This document shows positions 57,645-64,000 of a stretch of 64,000 nt of DNA, piece after piece; positions within the stretch are counted from its first letter, which is position 1; each line of letters starts with the position of its first letter. Below the pieces are notes generated by a model. The model made no database searches. It saw nothing but the letters and a program-made list of their open reading frames with translations, and was not told the DNA's origin. The stretch comes from JAVVHE01 sp032249695. Lineage in GTDB: Bacteria > Pseudomonadota > Alphaproteobacteria > Sphingomonadales > Sphingomonadaceae. The DNA lies in NCBI GenBank assembly GCA_032249695.1, contig JAVVHE010000001.1:1-64000 (forward strand). The letters run 5' to 3'. The translations under genes were made by a program, and so were the position numbers.

Positions 57645-58829
57645 ATGTTCATCGCTTTCCTGAATGCGCTGCGCGCCGCCGGCTTGGGCGCGACGCTTCA
57701 CGAACATCTGACGCTGCTGTCTGCGCTGAAGGCCGGAGTGGTTCCGCCGTCGGTCGATGACTTCTACGTGCTCGCGCGCGCCACCTACGTGAAGGACGAG
57801 GGCGAGCTCGACCGGTTTGATCGCGTGTTCGGGCAGGTGTTTTCGGGCATCGACTCCTCGCTCGCCGCGCCGGAAGCTCAGGCGTTGCCTGAGGAGTGGC
57901 TGAGGACGCTCGCCGAACTGCACCTCAGCCCCGAAGAGCGCGCGAAGATCGACAGCCTCGGCTCGTGGGACGCGATCATGGCTGCGCTGAGGGAGCGGCT
58001 GGGCGAGCAGCAGGAGCGGCACCAGGGCGGCAACCGGTGGATCGGCACCGGCGGCACCTCGCCGTTCGGCGCCTATGGCTACAATCCCGAAGGCGTGCGG
58101 ATCGGCCAGGCGGAGAGCCGCCACCGGCGCGCCGTGAAGGTGTGGGACAAGCGCGAGTTCCGCAATCTCGACCGCGACGGAGCAATCGGCCCGCGCACCA
58201 TGCAGGTGGCGCTGCGGCGGCTGCGCCGCTTCGCGCGCGAGGGCGCGGCGGACGAGCTGGATCTGGAGGGCACGATCACGGGCACCGCGAAGCAAGGCTG
58301 GCTCGACGTCAGGATGCGGCCCGAGCGGCACAACGCGGTCAAGGTCCTGCTGCTGCTGGATGTCGGCGGTTCGATGGACGATCACGTCCGGGTTGCCGAA
58401 CAGCTGTTCGCCGCTGCGCGCTCGGAGTTCAAGCATCTGGAATACTGGTACTTTCACAACTGCGTTTACGAGCATGTGTGGAAGGACAATCGCCGCCGCA
58501 TGACCGAGCGCACGCCGACCAGCGACTTGATCCAGCGCTTCGGGCGCGACTGGAAGTTGGTGTTTGTCGGCGATGCGTCGATGAGCCCCTACGAGCTGAC
58601 CATGCCCGGCGGCAGCGTCGAGCATATGAACCCCGAGCCGGGGCTCGCCTGGTTGAGGCGTCTGACCGATCATTTCGGTGCAGCGGCGTGGCTGAACCCG
58701 GTCGACGAAGAGCAGTGGGGCTGGACATCGTCGATCGGCATGGTGCGCGACGCGATGGCGGGACGCATGCACCCGCTGACGCTTGCGGGGCTCGACGCAG
58801 CGGCGGCCGAGCTGACCCGGCGGCACTGA
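57645..58829 (+). CDS. VWA domain-containing protein (CoxE/YehP-like)
   Basis: 394 residues. The N-terminus (FLNALRAAGLGATLHEHLTL, then FYVLARATYVKDEGELDRFD) and the middle (GTSPFGAYGYNPEGVRIGQA, VWDKREFRNLDRDGAIGPRT) belong to the CoxE-like group. The von Willebrand A domain starts KVLLLLDVGGSMDDHV, where the MIDAS DxSxS reads DxGxS, and continues LEYWYFHNCVYEHVW and KLVFVGDASMSPYEL. Such proteins usually work with a MoxR AAA+ ATPase encoded next door to activate metalloenzymes. No MoxR gene is adjacent here, so the partner must be elsewhere. Confidence 0.88.
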   Translation: MFIAFLNALRAAGLGATLHEHLTLLSALKAGVVPPSVDDFYVLARATYVKDEGELDRFDRVFGQVFSGIDSSLAAPEAQALPEEWLRTLAELHLSPEERAKIDSLGSWDAIMAALRERLGEQQERHQGGNRWIGTGGTSPFGAYGYNPEGVRIGQAESRHRRAVKVWDKREFRNLDRDGAIGPRTMQVALRRLRRFAREGAADELDLEGTITGTAKQGWLDVRMRPERHNAVKVLLLLDVGGSMDDHVRVAEQLFAAARSEFKHLEYWYFHNCVYEHVWKDNRRRMTERTPTSDLIQRFGRDWKLVFVGDASMSPYELTMPGGSVEHMNPEPGLAWLRRLTDHFGAAAWLNPVDEEQWGWTSSIGMVRDAMAGRMHPLTLAGLDAAAAELTRRH

Positions 58830-58840
58830 TCCGGTCGTCC

Positions 58841-58911
58841 CGGACGTGATCCGGGACGGGGGTTCTCTGCGGCAAGCTTTGGCAACCCGGCCCCGGCCCG
58901 GATCACGTCCG
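58841..58911. terminator. Long-arm inverted repeat between convergent genes
   Basis: Perfect 15-bp arms CGGACGTGATCCGGG (58841-58855) and its complement (58897-58911) enclose 41 bases. The left arm is itself part of an 8-bp hairpin GTCCCGGA-N5-TCCGGGAC. It lies between the VWA gene and btuD, which converge. CCGGACnTGATCCGG also occurs at 60692-60706, so this is a dispersed REP-like sequence used as a terminator. Confidence 0.55.
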
Positions 58912-58928
58912 AGCCGACGGACGCGCTG

Positions 58929-59612
58929 CTAAGCGGAAAGCGCTTCTCTAAAGCCGTCGGGGCCGAGCACCACGCCGAACACGCGCGCCAGCACCGCGCC
59001 GCCCAGCACCTCGCGCGCCGCGCCGTGCGCCACCAGCGCGCCGTTCGAGAGTACCAGCGCCTCGTCGGCGTGCGCGCGGGCCAGCGCCAAGTCGTGGCTG
59101 GCGAACAGCACGATCGCGCCGCGCGCTGCCTCCTCGCGCAGCAGCCGCGCGACGAGCAGCGCGTGCGCGGGATCGAGGTTGGCGGTGGGCTCATCGAGCA
59201 GCAACAGCGGCGGCGCGCCGACCAGCGCGCGGGCGAGCAGCACGCGAGCGCGCTCGCCGGTGGAGAGGCGGGTGAGCGGGCGCCCGGCGAGATCGGCTGC
59301 GTCGACGCGGGCGAGCGCGCGGGCGACGGCGTGCGCGTCGGGGCGCGACAGGCCCATCGCGACCACGTCGCGGCTGGCGATGGCGAAGGGCGCCTCGCGT
59401 GATGGCGGCAGATAGGCGAAGCGGTCGGGCGTCGGCCGACGGCCGCCGAGCGTCACCGTTCCCGGCCCGGCACCGAGGCCAGCGAGCCCGCGCAGCAGCG
59501 TCGATTTGCCCGCTCCGTTGGGACCGGCCAGAGCCGCGAGTGTCCCGGGCGCGAGCGTGAAGCCGAGCGCTGCGAGCGCAGGCGGCCGCGCGAGGCCGTC
59601 AACGTGGAGCAT
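58929..59612 (-). CDS. btuD: ABC transporter ATP-binding protein, vitamin B12 uptake
   Basis: 227 residues. Walker A LAGPNGAGKSTLLRGLAGL, signature LTRLSTGERARVLLARAL, Walker B PPLLLLDEPTANLDP, and the switch His in VLFASHDLALARAHADE. It belongs to the FecCD-BtuD-type importer ATPases. It overlaps the permease gene by 14 bases and is the last gene of the riboswitch-controlled btuBFCD run, which fixes the likely substrate as cobalamin. Confidence 0.9.
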   Translation of the reverse strand: MLHVDGLARPPALAALGFTLAPGTLAALAGPNGAGKSTLLRGLAGLGAGPGTVTLGGRRPTPDRFAYLPPSREAPFAIASRDVVAMGLSRPDAHAVARALARVDAADLAGRPLTRLSTGERARVLLARALVGAPPLLLLDEPTANLDPAHALLVARLLREEAARGAIVLFASHDLALARAHADEALVLSNGALVAHGAAREVLGGAVLARVFGVVLGPDGFREALSA

Positions 59613-60636
59613 CGGCCCGCCCGCGCAGCACCAGCGCGACGAGGAACGGCGCGCCGACGAGCGTCGTCAGCACGCCCAGCTTCAGCTCTGGCCCCGGCGG
59701 CGCGGCGCGGGTCAGCAGGTCGGCTGCGAGCACCAGCGCCGCTCCTGCCAGCGCCGACGGGAGCACCGCGCGGCCGGGTAGGTGACCAGTCAGCGGGCGG
59801 ACGAGGTGCGGCACGATCAGCCCGACGAAACCGATCGCCCCCGCGACCGCGACTCCGCCGCCGACGGCGAGCGTCGAGCCGATCAGGACGCGGGTAGGGG
59901 CCGCGCGCGGTCGGTGGCCGAGCGTCGCTGCGACGTCCTCGCCGAGCGCAAGCGCGTCGAGCGCAGCGGGCCTAGAGCAGAGGAGCGCGGTGCCGACGAT
60001 GATCAGCGGCGCAGCGACGGCGAGGTGGACGAGGCTGCGGTCGGCGAGGCTGCCGAACAGCCAGGTGAGCGCGTCGTAGAGCGCATAGGGAGAGGGCGCG
60101 AGGCTGAGCGCGAGCGAGGTGAGCGCGCCGAGCAGCGCCGACACGCCCGCTCCCGCCAGCACCAGAGTCGCCGCTGATGCGCCGCGCCCCGCCAGCGCCA
60201 GCAGCAGGGCCAGAGCGAGCGCCGCGCCGCCGAGCGCACCGGCGGCGGTGGCGACCGTCGAGGAGCCGGGGAGGTAATAGGCCGCGAGCACCGCTCCGAG
60301 CGCTGCGCCCGCGCTGACGCCGGTGACGTCGGGCGAGGCGAGCGGGTTGCGCGTCAGGCCCTGCACCGCAGCGCCGCTGGCGCCGAGGCCGGCGCCGATC
60401 AGCAGCGCGAGGCACGCGCGCGGGAGGCGCAGTTCGACGAGGATCGTGCGCGCGACGTCGGGCGCGATATGTGTGAGCGCCACCGGCCCGATGGCGAGCG
60501 AGGCTGCGAATAGTGCCGCCGTCAGCAGCGCGAGACCGCCCAAAATCCCTGCCGGAACGCGGAAGCTGGCTGCGCGCTGCGCGGTGGATGGAGCGCGGCG
60601 GCTCGCACTCGCCGATGCGGCGTCGAGCGCGGTCAC
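59599..60636 (-). CDS. btuC: FecCD-family permease, vitamin B12 uptake
   Basis: 345 residues with about ten helices (GILGGLALLTAALFAASLAI, TVATAAGALGGAALALALLL and others). Family marks: ELRLPRACLALLIGAGLGAS, AVQGLTRNPLASPDVTGVSA, VAGAIGFVGLIVPHLVRPLT and GELKLGVLTTLVGAPFLVAL-like PELKLGVLTTLVGAPFLVAL. It forms the channel of the importer with BtuD and BtuF. The start is a GTG at 60636; the frame upstream of it is unconserved. It lies 88 bases after the btuF stop, and that gap contains a REP-like palindrome. Confidence 0.88.
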   Translation of the reverse strand: MTALDAASASASRRAPSTAQRAASFRVPAGILGGLALLTAALFAASLAIGPVALTHIAPDVARTILVELRLPRACLALLIGAGLGASGAAVQGLTRNPLASPDVTGVSAGAALGAVLAAYYLPGSSTVATAAGALGGAALALALLLALAGRGASAATLVLAGAGVSALLGALTSLALSLAPSPYALYDALTWLFGSLADRSLVHLAVAAPLIIVGTALLCSRPAALDALALGEDVAATLGHRPRAAPTRVLIGSTLAVGGGVAVAGAIGFVGLIVPHLVRPLTGHLPGRAVLPSALAGAALVLAADLLTRAAPPGPELKLGVLTTLVGAPFLVALVLRGRADAPR

Positions 60637-60724
60637 GGCGGCTGCGCGGTCGCCCCCGCCACCATGCGGCGCAGGGTCTTTCTCCGCAACGCCGGACTTG
60701 ATCCGGGGTTGGGGAGGAAGCGCG

Positions 60725-61651
60725 TTACCGCCCCAGCGCATCGCGCAACGCGGGGATGGAGCGGGCGGCTTCGGGGCCAAGGCAGCTCCAGCCGCGGCCG
60801 TCCAGCGCCATGCGGCGCGAGGGCAGGCGGGCGAGCGCCGGGTGCTCCAGCCAGCGTCGGCCAAGGCTGGCCTGCCCGGCGCGATAGGTCGACAAGATCA
60901 GCACCGTTGGCGGGCTGGCGACGAGCCGCTCCATCGCGACCGGCCCACCCGCGCCTGCCAGCTCGGCGCCAGCATGCGCGAAATAGGTTGCCGCCAGCCC
61001 GCGCGGCCGCGCCGCGCTGCCGCCCTGGCCGAGATAGAGCGCCCGCACGCGCCGCTCCGGCAGCGCGCCGAGGTCGGCGTCGTAGCGCGCGATCAGTGCG
61101 CGGCCCGCGTCCTCTCGGCCCAGCGCTGCCGCCACCCGTGCGATGCCATCGCGCACCTCGGCGGGAGTATCGGCCCACGGGACCTCCACAACATGCGAGC
61201 CCATGCGGCGGGCGAGTTCGGCGGCATAGCGGTTGGCGGGGCCCGAGGTCAGCACGAGATCGGGCTTCAGGTCCGCGACCGAGTCCAGTCGGCCGTTGTT
61301 CAGCCGCAGCCCGCGCGCCCGCGGCGCCAGGCGGGTTTCGTCAGGATCGGCGGCAAGCCACGTGACGCTCACCAGCTGGCGCGGCGCGGCGAGTTCGAGC
61401 GCGAGCTCGTCGGTGCAGAGATTGAGGCTGGCGACGCGCTGAGGCGGGGCGCGGCTCGATCCCGTCTGCGGCAGGCCGACCGCCGGGGAGGCAAGCGCCA
61501 TCAGCAGCGCGACCAAGCCCCTCGCCGGTACGGAGAGATGTCGCGCAGCCGCGGCGGGGTTGCCGCGGTCGGCCGCACGACCCCACCGGCCGCCGCTGGC
61601 GCGGCGTGCAGTTCCCCGTGCCGGGGAGGCACTTTGCGCCGCGCCGGTCAC
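60725..61651 (-). CDS. btuF: Periplasmic cobalamin-binding protein
   Basis: 308 residues from a GTG that overlaps the btuB stop (GTGA). The helical-backbone binding protein fold shows QRVASLNLCTDELALELAAP, VADLKPDLVLTSGPANRYAA, GSHVVEVPWADTPAEVRDGI and RALYLGQGGSAARPRG. The hydrophobic signal region (GLVALLMALASPAVGLPQTG) begins only near residue 45. The true start may therefore be further in, for example a TTG near 61519, which would give a normal signal peptide. It captures B12 and hands it to BtuCD. Confidence 0.87.
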   Translation of the reverse strand: MTGAAQSASPARGTARRASGGRWGRAADRGNPAAAARHLSVPARGLVALLMALASPAVGLPQTGSSRAPPQRVASLNLCTDELALELAAPRQLVSVTWLAADPDETRLAPRARGLRLNNGRLDSVADLKPDLVLTSGPANRYAAELARRMGSHVVEVPWADTPAEVRDGIARVAAALGREDAGRALIARYDADLGALPERRVRALYLGQGGSAARPRGLAATYFAHAGAELAGAGGPVAMERLVASPPTVLILSTYRAGQASLGRRWLEHPALARLPSRRMALDGRGWSCLGPEAARSIPALRDALGR

Positions 61652-63510
61652 AAGCGCACGCGGACGCCGCCATAGGCCGCCAGCCCCGGCGTGCGGTAGC
61701 CCAGCACGTCCTGGTAGCGCGCGTCGAAGGCGTTCTCGATGCGGCCGGTCAGGTCGGCGCGCTCTGCCAGCCGCCAGCGCGCCGACACGCTCGCCAGCGC
61801 ATATTGCCCCATCGTCACGCTCCGCGCGGGAAAGGTCGCGAAGTCGCTGTCCAGCCGGTCGCCGACGACCGCGGCGGTGAAGGCTAGCTGGCCGCGTCCG
61901 CGCTCGGCGATCACCGAGACCGATCCGCTATGCTCGGGCCGCCGCACCTCGCGCGGCCGCACACCGCCCGCCAGCGCGGGCGAGAGACTGTCGGTATAGG
62001 CGTAGGTCGCGGCAACGGTCAGCCAATCCGCGGGCTTCGCGCTCGCCTGCACTTCCAGCCCGCTGCGGCGGCTCGTGCCGACGCCGTTCGCCACGCTCGA
62101 CAGGAACTGGCCGTTCACGAACTGGAACGTGGTCGTGATCTCGCGCTCGAGGTCGGTCTGATACCAGGTCACGTCCAGCGATAGGCGCTTTGCCGTCCAG
62201 CCCAGCCCCACGTCGTAGCCGCGGCTCCGCTCGGGTTTCAGCGCGGGGTTGCCGATGAAGCTGCCGGGGAAGAATCCGAACTGCTCGATGAAGGTGGGAT
62301 TGGCGACGCCCTCGCCGTAGCTCGCATGGCCGGTGAAGCCCGCGCCGAACTTCAGCGCTCCGGCCGCGCGCACCGTCGTCGCGTCAGCGAAATCCTGGTT
62401 GCCGTCCTGCCGCACGCTGATGCTCGCGGCAGCGCGGTCGGCCCAGTCCACGCGATATTCGCCGACGCCCGAGATCTGGTCGCGGCTGCGCCGCTGGTTC
62501 GATCCTGCCAGCCCGCTGCCCACGGTCGCGTTCGCTCGGAAGAACTCGCGCCGGTACTCCGCCGCTCCGGTCAAGCGATGCTTCAGCGCGCCCGTCTCGA
62601 ACACGTAGCTCGTCTGGCCGATGGCGGTGACGCGCTGGCCGATCGTCAGGTTCTGGAACACGCCGCCAGCGCGATTGCGGTTCTCCGCATCGAACCACGT
62701 CACGTCGGCGCGTGCGGTCCAGCCCGGCAGCAGCGTCGCCTCGGCATAGCCGCGCGCCGAGACGGCGGTGTTGGTAGTGGCGCCGGTGCCGTCGACCGGG
62801 CGACCGTTCGAGCCGAAGTCATCGAAACGGCTGGTGCTGTCGGTCCAGCGCACCACTGCGCCGACCCGCGCCCAGCTCGCCGGCTCAGCCACCGCCTTGG
62901 CCGAAAGCAGCAGGTTGTCGAACCCGTTCCTGCGACCGCCGGGCGTGCCGCTGATGTCGATGCCGTCGGTCGCCTGGTATGCCGCCAACGCGCTCACGCC
63001 GGCATGGGCGTCGCCCACCGATCCGGCCGCGCCGAAGCGGTAGGTGCCGAACGATCCGCCCTCTGCGCGCGCGGACAGGCGTGGCCCCTCGCCGGGCGCC
63101 AGCGTCGTCACGCTCACCACGCCGCCGATCGCTTCCGATCCCCACAGCGCCGACTGCGGCCCGCGCAGCACCTCGATGCGGCTGAGACCCTCGGCGGGCA
63201 GCGTCTGGAACAGGAACTCCGACGACGATCCGGGATCGTTCGATTGGATGCCGTCGACGAAGACCAGCGTGTGGTTCGCCTCCGCGCCGCGCAGCCGCAC
63301 CTGCGTCTGCTGGCCGATGCCGCCGCTGACCGCCACCGCGGCCGACGGGGTGAGGCGCAGATAATCGGTCGCTTGGGGCAGTTGCAGCGCCTGGATCTGG
63401 CCGAGATCAATGACCGACGCGGACACGCCGGACAGCAGCGCTGGCTCGGGCTCGCGCGCGGCGGACACGATGACGGTATCGGGAGCGGGAGTGACCGGTA
63501 GCAATGGCAT
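61648..63510 (-). CDS. btuB: TonB-dependent vitamin B12 receptor
   Basis: 620 residues. A TonB-box-like DTVIVSAAREPEPALLSGVS opens the protein. The plug has VRLRGAEANHTLVFVDGIQS, RIEVLRGPQSALWGSEAIGG and VVSVTTLAPG; the barrel ends LGYRTPGLAAYGGVRVRL with the terminal aromatic/leucine strand. The length fits BtuB (about 600). The N-terminus MPLLPVTPAPDTV has no recognisable signal peptide although the ATG has a good AGGCGAGGTG ribosome-binding site. The regulator is the cobalamin riboswitch upstream, which fixes the substrate. Confidence 0.9.
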   Translation of the reverse strand: MPLLPVTPAPDTVIVSAAREPEPALLSGVSASVIDLGQIQALQLPQATDYLRLTPSAAVAVSGGIGQQTQVRLRGAEANHTLVFVDGIQSNDPGSSSEFLFQTLPAEGLSRIEVLRGPQSALWGSEAIGGVVSVTTLAPGEGPRLSARAEGGSFGTYRFGAAGSVGDAHAGVSALAAYQATDGIDISGTPGGRRNGFDNLLLSAKAVAEPASWARVGAVVRWTDSTSRFDDFGSNGRPVDGTGATTNTAVSARGYAEATLLPGWTARADVTWFDAENRNRAGGVFQNLTIGQRVTAIGQTSYVFETGALKHRLTGAAEYRREFFRANATVGSGLAGSNQRRSRDQISGVGEYRVDWADRAAASISVRQDGNQDFADATTVRAAGALKFGAGFTGHASYGEGVANPTFIEQFGFFPGSFIGNPALKPERSRGYDVGLGWTAKRLSLDVTWYQTDLEREITTTFQFVNGQFLSSVANGVGTSRRSGLEVQASAKPADWLTVAATYAYTDSLSPALAGGVRPREVRRPEHSGSVSVIAERGRGQLAFTAAVVGDRLDSDFATFPARSVTMGQYALASVSARWRLAERADLTGRIENAFDARYQDVLGYRTPGLAAYGGVRVRL

Positions 63511-63634
63511 GGGCGCACCTCGCCTGAGGGGGTTGACGACTCGGGTGGTCGTCGCAGGCGGGCACGCCCCGCTTCGCGCAGGGCTTGCTCGACACGCATC
63601 CGCTGGTCCCGGCAGCGCGTGGACGATCCGTGCG

Positions 63635-63806
63635 GCGGCAGGTCTCCTGGCTCGCGGGTCACCGCCGGGGTCGCCGCCTTCCCAACCCGAAGGCCAGTGG
63701 CTTTGGCGACACGGCTATCCGCTTACAGTTGCGGGCACAGCGCCGGACTAGGGGGCGAACCCCCGCACCGGTTTCCCTATTCTCCCCCGTCCCCGGGGGC
63801 ACCGTC
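63635..63806 (-). ncRNA. Cobalamin (B12) riboswitch
   Basis: On the minus strand the conserved blocks follow in the right order: GAGAATAGGGAAACCGGTG, GCAACTGTAAGCGG, GCCACTGG, and the B12 box AGCCAGGAGACCTGCC (63652-63637). It lies about 125 bases before the btuB ATG. A GACGAC/GTCGTC hairpin (63535-63553) sits just before the btuB ribosome-binding site and may be part of the expression platform that hides it when B12 is bound. The ends given are approximate. Confidence 0.93.
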
Positions 63807-63929
63807 GCGAGGTCCGCATACCGCCCGCCTTCGCGGTTGCGCAAGCCCGGCTGCGCAGCTAATGGGCGGCGCTTGGAGCGCTGCGGTCGGTAACCGCGGC
63901 GCGATACTGTATTTCAGGAACGACGCGCC

Positions 63930-64000
63930 ATGAAGAAGGGCATCCACCCCGACTACCACACGATCAAGGTGCAGATGACCGATGGCACCGTGTTCGAGAC
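63930..64000 (+). CDS. rpmE: 50S ribosomal protein L31, N-terminal part
   Basis: The right edge cuts the gene after 23 full codons. The visible sequence, KKGIHPDYHTIKVQMTDGTV, is the L31 N-terminus of alphaproteobacteria. It lacks the early Cys of the zinc-binding form in the visible part. It is divergent from the B12 operon; the riboswitch leader lies between. Confidence 0.9.
   Translation, partial: MKKGIHPDYHTIKVQMTDGTVFE

Overview
The window reads as an ordinary chromosomal segment of a very GC-rich alphaproteobacterium of the order Sphingomonadales (Sphingomonas or a close relative). The support is indirect: PEP-CTERM-type surface proteins, a CrtZ carotenoid hydroxylase, a 41-residue L36, a LytS/LytTR pair, many DUF families common in sphingomonads, and protein sequences that look sphingomonad throughout. 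No phage, plasmid, transposase or CRISPR array was seen.

Layout. 0-4.9 kb: two tandem exosortase-type surface proteins, an MlaC-like lipid-transport protein with a DUF4170 protein, a winged-helix regulator, dcd and small secreted proteins. 4.9-12 kb: an MHS-type transporter, a HAD hydrolase, rpmJ, a protein-phosphatase-like enzyme, galE, a lipoprotein/M14 carboxypeptidase pair and a 3-hydroxyisobutyryl-CoA hydrolase. 12-18.6 kb: murI next to an in-frame purD::low-molecular-weight tyrosine phosphatase fusion, divergent from a ppk1-ppx polyphosphate operon. 18.6-27.2 kb: epimerase, DMT protein, Grx4-type glutaredoxin, hemF-trmL, a copper chaperone with a HExxH-type protein, and dnaK-dnaJ behind a heat-shock promoter. 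27.2-34.3 kb: CoA transferase, crtZ, a 4'-phosphopantetheinyl transferase and a Pls/PosA-type membrane NRPS that resembles epsilon-poly-lysine synthetase. 34.4-42.5 kb: tRNA-Asp, a long non-coding stretch, two transporters overlapping an AT-rich small ORF, an enolase-superfamily epimerase, a glycosyltransferase, bamD and a frameshifted PAP2 phosphatase. 42.5-50.2 kb: alkA, a ferredoxin, a LytS/LytTR pair, pyrF, an LPS-transport operon rnd-lptC-lptA in which lptA carries an in-frame amber codon, and a double cold-shock protein. 50.4-58.8 kb: ROK kinase, gpmA, a frameshifted alpha/beta hydrolase, cutA, an isomerase of the zeta-GST type, a secreted M20-like protein with altered metal ligands, recN and a VWA protein. 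58.9-64 kb: a cobalamin-riboswitch-controlled B12 uptake operon btuBFCD, then the start of rpmE.

Genes are tightly packed. Many neighbours share 1-14 bases at their ends (ATGA, GTGA, TTGA, TGATG), so translational coupling is common and several starts are TTG or GTG. The most noteworthy items are the Pls-like NRPS with its adjacent PPTase, the purD-phosphatase fusion, the amber codon inside lptA, and a non-coding element present twice (11.9-12.2 kb and 34.6-35.2 kb). That element combines a promoter with a TAACC-N5-GGTTA operator-like palindrome and a 9-bp tandem repeat. Two -1 frameshifts, each explained by one missing base, raise the alternative that some damage is sequencing error.
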